Positions 47,390-55,679 of a stretch of 64,000 bases of DNA are shown here, one piece after another. This stretch comes from Saprospiraceae bacterium (lineage in GTDB: Bacteria; Bacteroidota; Bacteroidia; Chitinophagales; Saprospiraceae), in assembly GCA_016714985.1 (NCBI GenBank), contig JADKBS010000017.1:124001-188000 (forward strand). The letters run 5' to 3'. The translations under genes were made by a program, and so were the position numbers. The notes below the pieces were generated by a model. It was not told the DNA's origin and made no database searches. It saw only the letters and a list, made by a program, of their open reading frames with translations. The number at the start of each line of letters is the position of its first letter. The first letter of the stretch is position 1.

Positions 47390-47427
47390 GCACGTTTACT
47401 AAACCTTCAAGGTTTTAGTAAACGTGC
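47390..47427. other. Hairpin upstream of the secreted unknown protein
   Basis: GCACGTTTACTAAACC (47390-47405) pairs with the complement at 47411-47427, with one bulged T and a TTCAA loop. It lies about 50 bases upstream of the 45539-47338 gene start. It is followed by heptamer-like AATTTCC repeats to 47480. Confidence 0.65.
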
Positions 47428-47436
47428 ATCCCAATT

Positions 47437-47478
47437 TCTCAATTTCCAATTTCCAATTTCCTAATTTCCCAATTTCCA
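47437..47478. repeat. Heptamer-like AATTTCC tandem repeats
   Basis: Five or six spaced copies of AATTTCC or CAATTTCC in a row, directly after the stop of the outer-membrane efflux gene. Confidence 0.6.
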
Positions 47479-47481
47479 CTT

Positions 47482-48903
47482 CTACCGCCACCCTCCCCCC
47501 AGCGCCCGATAAACCCCAACCCCCATCATCAATTCCCGCTGCTTCATCTCCACCAGTTCCAGCCTCGTGCTCAGGGCATTTTGCTGCGCAAACAAGACCT
47601 CCAAGTACGTTGCACGGCTCGTGCGGAACAGGTCATTGGAGGTAGAAATGGAGCGGGTAAACACCTCCGCCTCCGAGCGTTTCAAGTCGAGGGAACGCTG
47701 GAGGTTGCGGAGGCCCGCCAGCCCGTTGTGGACCTCCACGTAGCCGCCGAGGATGGCTTGCTGGTAGGCGTAGAGCGCCTCCAATTGGTAGGCATCGGCG
47801 GCGTTGAATTCCGCCTGAATCGCCCGTTTGTTGATGAGCGGGGCAGCCAGGCCGCCGAGCAACCCATAGGCGAACGAGGCAGGTTTTGTCACCAATAAAT
47901 CGGGGCGGAAGGCTTGCAGGCCCAGCAGCCCGTTGATTTCCACCGTCGGGTAAAACAGCGCACGGGCGGCGTTCAAGTCAGCCTTCGAGGCAGCCAGTTC
48001 CAACTCCGCCGCCCGGATGTCGGGGCGGTTGCGGAGCAACTGGGCGGGCACGCCAGCCACCAACGACGGCGGCGACATTTCCAATAAATCAAGGCTGCTG
48101 CGCTGCACGGGCTGCGGGTACCTGCCGCAGAGGTAGTTGATGATGCTCTCGTTTTCCACGATGAGCTGCTCCATCTCGATGCGCTGCCCCCGCAGGCCGA
48201 GCAGTTGCGCCTCGAACTGCTCAACGGCCAATTCGTTGGCCATGCCTGCCTCTTTTTGCACCCGCACCAGTTCGAGGGCGTTCTGCTGTATGCCGATGTT
48301 CTCGTCAACGATGCGCAGGCTGGCATCAAGCGACAAGAGGTCGTAATAGGCAGCGGCGATTTCGGCGACGATGGTGGTCTGAACGAAATTGCGGCCCTCC
48401 ACGCTCGCCAGAAAACGGTTGGCGGCGGCTTGGCGGCGGTTCTTCAGTTTGCCCCAAGCGTCAATTTCCCAACTGCTTTGCAGGCCGACGAAAAAATCGG
48501 GCAGGTTAATCGGGATGAGCTTGCCGTCAATCATCTCGGTGGTGATGTTCCCGCCGTCCATCGTATAAAGGCCAAACTTGCGCAGGCTCGTCGTGCCCGC
48601 CGCCTCCACGGTGGGCAGCAGCGCCCCGTTCGCCGCCAGTATGCCCGACTTTGCCGCCTCGATGCGCTGCAGGGCAATTTTCAGGTCGAGGTTGTTGGCG
48701 AGGGCGGTGTCAATCAGCCCTTCGAGGAAGGGGTCGTTGAAGTATTCCCGCCAGTTGAGGGTGGCCGAATTGGTGGTGTCGGCGGTGGTACTTGCGAAGG
48801 TGTCCGGCATGGGCAGCAGGGTGTCCGTGCGGAGGACTTCGACGGGCTTGCAACTGGCGAACCAGAGCATGGTGAATAGGATAATGATGGGTATATTTTT
48901 CAT
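47482..48903 (-). CDS. Outer-membrane efflux lipoprotein (TolC/NodT family)
   Basis: 473 residues from MKNIPIIILFTMLWFASCK, whose lipobox FASC marks it as a lipoprotein channel. Two OEP repeats are visible, with long helices (LALQRIEAAKSGILAANGALLP and LELAASKADLNAARALFYPTVE) and the AFRPDLLVTKPASFAYGLLGGL block. It forms the trimeric duct for the RND pump encoded upstream. The frame extends upstream to 49047, but that part lies in the repeat and is not protein-like. It is the last gene of the efflux operon. Confidence 0.92.
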   Translation of the reverse strand: MKNIPIIILFTMLWFASCKPVEVLRTDTLLPMPDTFASTTADTTNSATLNWREYFNDPFLEGLIDTALANNLDLKIALQRIEAAKSGILAANGALLPTVEAAGTTSLRKFGLYTMDGGNITTEMIDGKLIPINLPDFFVGLQSSWEIDAWGKLKNRRQAAANRFLASVEGRNFVQTTIVAEIAAAYYDLLSLDASLRIVDENIGIQQNALELVRVQKEAGMANELAVEQFEAQLLGLRGQRIEMEQLIVENESIINYLCGRYPQPVQRSSLDLLEMSPPSLVAGVPAQLLRNRPDIRAAELELAASKADLNAARALFYPTVEINGLLGLQAFRPDLLVTKPASFAYGLLGGLAAPLINKRAIQAEFNAADAYQLEALYAYQQAILGGYVEVHNGLAGLRNLQRSLDLKRSEAEVFTRSISTSNDLFRTSRATYLEVLFAQQNALSTRLELVEMKQRELMMGVGVYRALGGGWR

Positions 48904-48928
48904 TTCTGATTTGTCAATTTTTGATGTT

Positions 48929-49080
48929 CTTTTGATTGACGATTGACGATTACATGATTGTTGATTTTTGATGTAAATGGCTGATTTTTTGATGGTTGAT
49001 GTTCGGCACATCGTCAATTCCAAATCGTACATTCCATCAACAATCATGTAATCATGTAATCAACAATCGTCAATCAAAAA
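48929..49080. repeat. Palindromic repeat A, downstream of the RND gene
   Basis: The left arm (TTTTGATTGACGATTGACG..., 48929-48966) and right arm (to 49080) are imperfect reverse complements built of GATTGAC and ACATGATT words. The whole unit is an inverted copy of repeat B at 52358-52503. Confidence 0.75.
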
Positions 49081-49101
49081 CAAGATTAGCGATTTAAGTC
49101 T

Positions 49102-52100
49102 TCACGCTTCCATCTCCTCCGTCAGCGGCATCTCCTCCGTAATCTCCACGTGCTCCTCCTTCGCTTTTTTCACAAAAAACTCGGACAGCGTGGCGAAAAT
49201 CACGTACAGCCCCGGCACGAGCACGACCCCGAACACCGTCCCGAACAGCATCCCGCCCGCTGCCGCTGCGCCGATGGTCCGGTTGCCGATAGCACCTGCG
49301 CCGTTGGCGAAAAGCAGCGGCAACAAGCCAGCGATGAAGGCGAACGAGGTCATCAGGATGGGGCGCAGTCGCAGGGTCGCCCCTTCAATGGCGGCACGGA
49401 GCGGCGTCAGGCCCTCCTTGTGCTTCATGGCGGCGAACTCGATGATGAGGATGGCGTTTTTTCCCAGCAGGCCGATGAGCATGACCATGGCAATCTGGGC
49501 GTAGATATTGTTCTCCAAGCCCATCGCTGCGAGCAGTGCAAAAGCCCCGAATACCCCGGTCGGGAGGCTGAGGATGACGGGCATGGGCAGTAGGAAACTC
49601 TCGTATTGCGCAGCAAGCAAAAGATAGACGAACAGCAGGCAAATCAGGAAGATATAGACGGCTTGGTTGCCCGTCGCCACCTCGTCACGGGTGATGCCCG
49701 CCCAGTCTATGTCGTAGCCTTTCGGCAATTTGGCCTTGGCCACCTCTTGCACGGCGGCGATGGCCGAACCGGAACTGTAGCCCGGTGCCGCCTCGCCGTT
49801 CAGCTCGGCAGATGGGTACATATTGTAGCGGGTCACTTGGTCCACGCCATAGATTTTTTCGATGGACATGAACGCCGAAAGCTGCACCATTTCGTCCTCA
49901 TCGTTTTTCACGTAGAGCTTCAAGATGTCCTCCGGCTTGGCACGGTACTCTGGCAGTGCCTGCACCATCACCTTGTACATTTGGCCGAAACGGATAAAAT
50001 TGGTGGCGTACTCCGAGCCGAGCAACGTCTGCAAAGCGCCCATCGCATTGCTCACGGTCACGCCTTTTTGTGCCGCCTTGTCGTTGTCAATATGCACCAT
50101 GTACTGCGGGTAGCTGGCATCGAAAATGGTGAAGGCCGATGCAATCTCCGGTCGGGCTTGCAGGTCGGTGATGAACTGCTGCACGACGCCTTCCATCGCC
50201 TTGAAATCGCCCTTGCCCGTCTTGTCCAACAGCCGCAGCTCGAAGCCACTGGCATTGCCATAGCCCGGCACGGCGGGCGGTGGGAAAAACTCAATTTTGG
50301 CATCTTTGATATGCTTGGTTTTTTCCTCCAAAATGCCAATCACGTCGTCCACCGTCTCTTTCCTTGCCTCCCAAGGTTTCAGGTTCACGAGGCAGGTGCC
50401 GTAGGTAGCGCCCGTGCCGTCGGAGAGGATGTTCGTGCCCGCCAAAGTGGACACCGACTCGATGGCTGCTATGCCCTTGCTCACCCGTTGTATCTCGTTG
50501 ACGACCTCCTTGGTGCGCTCCAGCGTGGAACCAGAAGGCGTGGTGATACTGGCGTAAAACGTGCCTTGGTCTTCATTGGGGATAAAGCCTGTCGGCAATA
50601 TTTTACCCAAAAAACCGGTGCCAGCAACGAAGGCAATGAGCATGGCAAAGGTGACGACCCGGCGGCTGGCCAATGCGCCGAGCAGGCGCTGGTAGCGGTT
50701 GGCCAGCCCATCGTACCAGCGGTTGAAACCTGCGAAAAAACGGGCGGTCAGCGACTTTTTGCCAGCATGGCTGCCGTGGCTGTTTTTCAACAAAATGGCG
50801 CAAAGCGCAGGTGTGAGCGTGAGCGCCACCACGCCGGACAGCACGATGGAAATGGCCATTGTGACCGAAAATTGTCGGTAAAAAATGCCGACCGGCCCCG
50901 ACATGAACGCCACCGGGATGAACACCGCCGACATGACCAGCGTGATGGCGACGATGGCCCCGCTGATTTCGTGCATCGCCTGCTCGGTGGCCTGCATGGG
51001 CGTAATGCGGGCGTTGCCCTCCATCTTGGCATGGACGGCTTCAACGACCACGATGGCGTTGTCCACCACGATGCCGATGGCCAGCACGAGGGCGAACAGC
51101 GTGACGAGGTTCAGCGAGAAGCCGAAAAGCTGCATGAACAGGAAGGTGCCGACCAGCGAAACGGGCACGGCGATGGCCGGGATGAGCGTCGAGCGCCAGT
51201 CTTGCAGGAAGATGAAAACCACGAGCGAAACCAGCAGGAACGCCTCGATGAGCGTCTTGATGACCTCGTGCACCGAGGCGTCGAGGAAGCGGGAAACGTC
51301 GTAGCTCACCTCGTAGTCCATGCCATCGAGGAAGGCGCTTTGCTTGATTTCCGCCATGCGTTTTTTTACGTTGGCGATGACCTCGCTGGCATTGGAGCCG
51401 GGCAATTGCTTGAGCATGAGGGCGGCGCAGGGCTGGCCGTTCAACTTGGCTTCCACGTCGAAATAGGTGGTGCCGAACTCCACGTCCGCCACGTCCTTTA
51501 TCCTCAGAATCTGCCCGTCGGGCGTGGATTTTATGGGCAAATTGGCGTACTGCTCCTCGGTGTTGTACTTGCCCGTGTACTTGATGACGTATTGGAGCGA
51601 CTGGGCGGTTTTGTCGCTGCTCTCGCCCACTTTTCCGGGCGCCGCCTCGATGTTCTGCTCGTCGAGGGCTTCGAGGATGTCGTCGGTGGAGAGGTTGTAG
51701 GCCAGCAGTTTATCGGGCTTGAGCCAGATGCGCATGGCGTACTCTTTTGCCCCCAAAATATCGGCGAAGCCGACGCCGTTGACCCGTTTCAGTTCCGCCA
51801 GCACATTGATGTCGGCGAAATTGTAAAGGAATTTTTCGTCCAGCATCGAGTCCCGGCTGAAGATATTGAGGTACATCAGCATGGCGTTCTCCTCTTTGGC
51901 GATTTTCACGCCGTTGCGGGTCACTTCGGTGGGGAGTTCGCCCATGACGGCAGTCACCCGGTTTTGCACGTTGACGGCGGCTACGTCGGGGTCGGTGCCC
52001 ACCTCGAAGATGACCTGCACCACGCCCACACCGTCGTTCCCGGCATCGGAGGACATATACTTCATGCCCGGCACACCGTTGATGGCACGTTCGAGCGGTA

Positions 52101-52287
52101 CGAGGGCAGCCTTGGTCACGGTTTCGGCATTGGCACCGGTGTATTCCACGGTCACGTTCACCTCCGGCGGTGCCACGCTGGGGAACTGCGTCATGGGCAA
52201 TTGCGTCAGCGCCAACACGCCGAGTATGGTAATGAAGGTGGATATGACAATGGAGAGAATGGGGCGATGTATGAATTTGACGGTCAT
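49102..52287 (-). CDS. RND efflux pump, HAE1 family
   Basis: 1061 residues, a full-length AcrB-like pump with the usual two halves of six helices and two large periplasmic loops. It starts TVKFIHRPILSIVISTF. The proton-relay region in TM4 reads AIGIVVDNAIVVVEAV: the first Asp is present, the second (AcrB Asp408) is Asn. The TM10 Lys is kept (LLGKNAILIIEFA). It exports drugs or other amphipathic compounds using the proton gradient; substrates cannot be predicted. It works with the adaptor upstream and the outer-membrane duct downstream. The C-tail is acidic (EEHVEITEEMPLTEEMEA). Confidence 0.95.
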   Translation of the reverse strand: MTVKFIHRPILSIVISTFITILGVLALTQLPMTQFPSVAPPEVNVTVEYTGANAETVTKAALVPLERAINGVPGMKYMSSDAGNDGVGVVQVIFEVGTDPDVAAVNVQNRVTAVMGELPTEVTRNGVKIAKEENAMLMYLNIFSRDSMLDEKFLYNFADINVLAELKRVNGVGFADILGAKEYAMRIWLKPDKLLAYNLSTDDILEALDEQNIEAAPGKVGESSDKTAQSLQYVIKYTGKYNTEEQYANLPIKSTPDGQILRIKDVADVEFGTTYFDVEAKLNGQPCAALMLKQLPGSNASEVIANVKKRMAEIKQSAFLDGMDYEVSYDVSRFLDASVHEVIKTLIEAFLLVSLVVFIFLQDWRSTLIPAIAVPVSLVGTFLFMQLFGFSLNLVTLFALVLAIGIVVDNAIVVVEAVHAKMEGNARITPMQATEQAMHEISGAIVAITLVMSAVFIPVAFMSGPVGIFYRQFSVTMAISIVLSGVVALTLTPALCAILLKNSHGSHAGKKSLTARFFAGFNRWYDGLANRYQRLLGALASRRVVTFAMLIAFVAGTGFLGKILPTGFIPNEDQGTFYASITTPSGSTLERTKEVVNEIQRVSKGIAAIESVSTLAGTNILSDGTGATYGTCLVNLKPWEARKETVDDVIGILEEKTKHIKDAKIEFFPPPAVPGYGNASGFELRLLDKTGKGDFKAMEGVVQQFITDLQARPEIASAFTIFDASYPQYMVHIDNDKAAQKGVTVSNAMGALQTLLGSEYATNFIRFGQMYKVMVQALPEYRAKPEDILKLYVKNDEDEMVQLSAFMSIEKIYGVDQVTRYNMYPSAELNGEAAPGYSSGSAIAAVQEVAKAKLPKGYDIDWAGITRDEVATGNQAVYIFLICLLFVYLLLAAQYESFLLPMPVILSLPTGVFGAFALLAAMGLENNIYAQIAMVMLIGLLGKNAILIIEFAAMKHKEGLTPLRAAIEGATLRLRPILMTSFAFIAGLLPLLFANGAGAIGNRTIGAAAAGGMLFGTVFGVVLVPGLYVIFATLSEFFVKKAKEEHVEITEEMPLTEEMEA

Positions 52288-52357
52288 TATTTTTGATTTA
52301 GGTAAAAGAATGGCTGGGTGCGGGGAGGCCGCACCAGTATTGGGTTTTAAACTTGTC

Positions 52358-52503
52358 TTGATTGTTGATTGACGATTACATGATTACATGATTGTTGATG
52401 GAATGGAGGATTTATTAGTTGCGATGGCCGCAACATATACCATCCGAAAATCAAACATTTACATCAAAAATCAACAATCATGTAATCGTCAATCAACAAT
52501 CAA
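52358..52503. repeat. Palindromic repeat B, upstream of the RND gene
   Basis: The 28-base arms 52358-52385 and 52476-52503 are perfect reverse complements. The ~90-base centre also matches repeat A when that copy is reversed. Confidence 0.8.
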
Positions 52504-52535
52504 AAAAAACACGAGCCCATCATTTAATTCATTCG

Positions 52536-53672
52536 CTAACATTGACATAAATTCCCCAGCGGCTTAAAATCAGGCGTCACCACATCCCCCTGTTTCACGG
52601 TCTGTATGCCTTCGTAGATGAACTTGTCATTGACCGAAAGACCGCTCTCGATGACATAAAGATGGGAGAGGCGCAGCTTGGGCACGATGGCCCGCATTTC
52701 CACTTTGTTGCCCTCGCCGAGCACATAGACATAGAGCTTGTCCTGCACCTCGAAAGTGGATTTCTGTGGGATGACGAGGGCGTTTTTCAACTCGTTTTCG
52801 ATAAGCACTTTGCCGCTGGAGCCGTGCTTTAGGAAATGCCCCGGATTGAGGAAACGGGCACGGAAGGCGATGCTGCCCGTGGCCTTGTCAATGACCGTTT
52901 CGGCGGTTTCTACCTTGCCCTTGTGAGGGTGCAGTTGGCCGTTGACGAGCTGGAGCGTGGCGCTTTTTTTCCAGTCGGTATTCTTTTGTTGCTCCAGTTC
53001 GAGGTACTCTTTTTCAGAGACGTTGAAATAGGCAAAAACATCGTGGTTGCTGGACAAAGTGGTGAGCAACATGCCTTCTTCGATGAGGCTGCCCTGCTTG
53101 TTCGGGATGCGGTTGATGATGCCGCTGAATGGGGCCTTCACCTGAGCAAATGAGATGTTCAACTGGGCCGCCGACACGTCGGATTTTGCCTCCTCAATCT
53201 TCGCACGGAGCGCCTCCAACTTCGCCTCCGACATGGCCAACTCAGACTTGGAAACGACGTTTTTCTCGACCAAAATGCGGGTGTTCTGCACCTCCACTTC
53301 CGCCACTTTAGCTTCTGCATTGGCGCTGTTCAGCAGGGCGTTTGCCTTCCTGAGTTCTTCCCGCAAAGCCTGGCTGCTGATGGTGAAAAGCACTTGGCCT
53401 TCCCGCACCGGTTGGCCCTCGTCCACATGCACTTTTTCGAGGAAGCCCTGTATCCTTGCCCGAAGCTCGACGTGCTGCGGCGACTGGATGTCGGCGACGT
53501 ACTCCTTTTGATAAGTGGTATCCATAATGAGGGGCTGCGTGACGGGGTAGGATTGGTTTTCGGCAACGGTTTCGCCGGGTGTTTTATCGGTAGCGCAGGC
53601 AGTGAGCATAAGCGCTGCAAAAAGGCTGGGCATGGCCAGCGAAAGGAAATTAAAGCGATTATTTGTAAACAT
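52536..53672 (-). CDS. RND efflux membrane-fusion (adaptor) lipoprotein
   Basis: 378 residues with a lipobox (MLTACATDK). The parts are a biotinyl-lipoyl-like domain (VELRARIQGFLEKVHVDEGQPV), a helical hairpin (residues ~95-155, ELAMSEAKLEALRAKIEE), the second lipoyl half (FAQVKAPFSGIINRIPNKQGSLI) and a beta-barrel. It bridges the RND pump and the outer-membrane duct. It is the first gene of the operon. No regulator gene of the TetR or AraC kind lies beside it, and the 300 bases upstream hold nothing I can name. Confidence 0.93.
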   Translation of the reverse strand: MFTNNRFNFLSLAMPSLFAALMLTACATDKTPGETVAENQSYPVTQPLIMDTTYQKEYVADIQSPQHVELRARIQGFLEKVHVDEGQPVREGQVLFTISSQALREELRKANALLNSANAEAKVAEVEVQNTRILVEKNVVSKSELAMSEAKLEALRAKIEEAKSDVSAAQLNISFAQVKAPFSGIINRIPNKQGSLIEEGMLLTTLSSNHDVFAYFNVSEKEYLELEQQKNTDWKKSATLQLVNGQLHPHKGKVETAETVIDKATGSIAFRARFLNPGHFLKHGSSGKVLIENELKNALVIPQKSTFEVQDKLYVYVLGEGNKVEMRAIVPKLRLSHLYVIESGLSVNDKFIYEGIQTVKQGDVVTPDFKPLGNLCQC

Positions 53673-53960
53673 GGTTGTATGAATTTAAGAAAATGGTTAA
53701 CGGTGGGTTTGGGCCGCACAACGGGGATAGGGTTGGCTGTTTGTCATGCAGCCTTTGGCCATTGGCAAACGGCTGCGATGGCAAGCGGACGCAGTACAAA
53801 ATGCTTTGCTGCACGGATTTGCGTCGCAGGTAATTCCCGGTGTGCATTAATCCCCAATACGGGGTTAATTGCTCCTTGAAAAATCAGCGAAATAATCAAT
53901 GAGGCTAGGCAGTTGCAAACGGCAACAGACCAAAGTTTTTAAATTAAAATAATGGTGGAA

Positions 53961-53989
53961 TATATGCGCACGGCGAACGCCGGGCATAT
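53961..53989. other. Small GC hairpin (CGGCGAACGCCG) in AT-rich DNA
   Basis: A palindrome with extended ATATGC/GCATAT arms just after the stop of the 53997-54389 gene. It may be a weak terminator without T-run. The stretch 53673-53996 shows nothing else. Confidence 0.35.
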
Positions 53990-53996
53990 TATTTAT

Positions 53997-54389
53997 TTAT
54001 GCGGCCAGCTTGGGTGGTGGCGCATTTATTTCGGAGATAAATTGCGAATTAAATCGCTTGAAATAATCAGGGGTGGGCAATGCATCGGTCAAGGCTAAAC
54101 CCAGCTTGGGCGCAGTTATTTTGACCGGAATATATTGGGAGACATCTTTTAAAACTTTGACTGCAGTACCGCTATCAGGGTCGTCATCATTGGTTTCTTC
54201 AAAGCAGTCTTCAATGTCCAAAATTTGCTCTGCAATGATTTCCGTAATGGTTTCCATCTCGTTCACCGACAAGTCTTCTGCCACCCAGTCCCCATTGGGG
54301 TCAATGGGGTCAACACTGGTGTTGATGAAAAAGCTTACCATCAGCAGCCAGAAGTATTTGAAGATGATATGTTGGCGGATGAATTGCAT
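53997..54389 (-). CDS. Small membrane-anchored hypothetical protein
   Basis: 130 residues from MQFIRQHIIFKYFW. One hydrophobic N-terminal segment (FKYFWLLMVSFFIN) is followed by a very acidic part (EMETITEIIAEQILDIEDCFEETNDDDPDSG) and a Pro-rich end. I recognise no family. A good -33/-7 pair lies immediately upstream on the minus strand: TTGAC, then 21 bases, then TATTTTTG at 54405-54398. It would give an almost leaderless mRNA from this ATG. A GTG three codons earlier would fall inside the -7 box. Confidence 0.6.
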   Translation of the reverse strand: MQFIRQHIIFKYFWLLMVSFFINTSVDPIDPNGDWVAEDLSVNEMETITEIIAEQILDIEDCFEETNDDDPDSGTAVKVLKDVSQYIPVKITAPKLGLALTDALPTPDYFKRFNSQFISEINAPPPKLAA

Positions 54390-54639
54390 TGCGTGCACAA
54401 AAATAAGGCGTAGTGATTTAATTTGTCAATAAGCTGTAACGAATCCAAGCATCTTTAGTTGTTGCTTAATCTGAATTTAATACAATGGGGAGCTACGCAG
54501 GAAGGGAATAATTACTCGCAGCCAAAAACAATGCCACGATTAACGAGTAAAAGCCCCAAGCCATTTGATGAGTCCGTTATCGCTTCGATACCTGTTATAG
54601 ATAGTCTCATTTAAAATTGATGAACAAAATTTAGCCAAC

Positions 54640-54727
54640 AGCAGTCACCAACGAGAGGAGGGGTTATCAAACCCCGATGTTTCGGAACGCCGGGGTTTGA
54701 TAACCCCTCCTCTCATTGGTGACTGCT
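54640..54727. repeat. Long near-perfect hairpin (37-bp stem)
   Basis: 54640-54676 and 54691-54727 are reverse complements at 36 of 37 positions around a 14-base loop. It lies in the 527-base gap between two divergent genes, so it is not a simple terminator. The rest of the gap holds only the promoter of the next gene. Confidence 0.8.
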
Positions 54728-54797
54728 ATCAATTTCAAATGCGTTCATCTATAAACTGCATTGATTGTTTGCCACCCTAGATTTTTTCCACGAACCC

Positions 54798-54827
54798 TTT
54801 GTCGAACAAAAATTTCTAATACCTTTG
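54798..54827 (+). promoter_or_regulatory. Strong Bacteroidota-type promoter (TTTG-18-TACCTTTG)
   Basis: TTTG at 54798-54801 and TACCTTTG at 54820-54827, with 18 bases between, fit the -33/-7 consensus well. The start point would give a leader of about 90 bases before the ATG at 54926. Confidence 0.7.
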
Positions 54828-54925
54828 CACCCTCAAAAAATTCACCCTTTTGAGGAGTTAGAAGAAAAGCATCAACATACACTATTGAGACCTACATTTC
54901 CTAACTGCCTAATTTTTATTTTGAC

Positions 54926-55231
54926 ATGACGCAGGAATACCAATTCATGGTAGATTTTACGCTCCCGAAAGTGCTGTCAGAAGATTTCCTCCGCCAGATA
55001 CCGCACCAGCGGGCCAAAGTCAACAAGCTATTCAGGGACGGCAAGCTCGTCAACTACGCCCTTTCCCTCGACAATTCCAAGATTTGGGCGACCATCAACG
55101 CCAACTCAGAACTGGACGTGCTGGAACTGGTCTCGCAACTGCCTCTGACCCGTTTCATGCAGTACAAAATCAACCTCCTTACTTTCTACACAGGCGCCAA
55201 TTCGGATGCCCCGGTTTTCTCGATGAACTGA
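54926..55231 (+). CDS. Small muconolactone isomerase-like protein (YciI/dimeric alpha-beta barrel type)
   Basis: 101 residues. MTQEYQFMVDFTLPKVLSEDFLRQIPHQ, then LVNYALSLDNSKIWATINANS and LELVSQLPLTRFMQYKI follow the beta-alpha-beta order of muconolactone-isomerase-like dimers. No pathway genes are nearby, so an enzymatic role is not implied. It has its own promoter and a 19-bp hairpin about 160 bases after the stop. Confidence 0.7.
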   Translation: MTQEYQFMVDFTLPKVLSEDFLRQIPHQRAKVNKLFRDGKLVNYALSLDNSKIWATINANSELDVLELVSQLPLTRFMQYKINLLTFYTGANSDAPVFSMN

Positions 55232-55388
55232 ACGGCCACAGCCGCTGCTCTTGGGGAACATAATTTTTGCATGGCAGTGTTCGCTGCTTGATTAATCCAA
55301 GTTGTGATTACTCGAATTAAACCCCTTTTTCGGTCCACAAATATATTTAGCGTATGTCGCTGCATCGCCGTTAGGCGGGACTCCTTTT

Positions 55389-55431
55389 AGGGGAAACGAA
55401 AATTTTGCCCCACAAAATTTTCGTTTCCCCT
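55389..55431. other. Perfect 19-bp hairpin, possible terminator or repeat
   Basis: AGGGGAAACGAAAATTTTG (55389-55407) pairs exactly with 55413-55431 around a 5-base loop, followed by TTATTGGG. It resembles the inner arms of the three-armed element at 24383. The rest of 55232-55679 contains no gene I can support. Confidence 0.65.
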
Positions 55432-55679
55432 TTATTGGGAGCAGCCGAACGCAACCTGACGTCAAGCTTACACCTCCCCCGTCATTGTGTAAAAATCCAC
55501 CTCCAACACGTATTGCGGATTCCTTGGATTAGCACAAAAATTGCCAATGGACGAATTTATTGAAAGGTAGGAACAAGTTTGGGTACCAAACATAACTTTT
55601 ATCCACCAATCAACGTTGATATGACCTGTCACCCCCAATGACACCCATCTTCCAAAACAATCCAGTATCCATTTATTCT

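Noticed and set aside
49606..52296. 896-residue open frame opposite the RND pump
   Set aside because: It mirrors the pump gene codon for codon on the other strand, has His/Arg/Gly-rich meaningless composition and no domain. The pump on the minus strand is certain.
53400..53880. A regulator gene upstream of the efflux operon on the plus strand
   Set aside because: The open frame there overlaps the adaptor gene and shows no helix-turn-helix or other domain.
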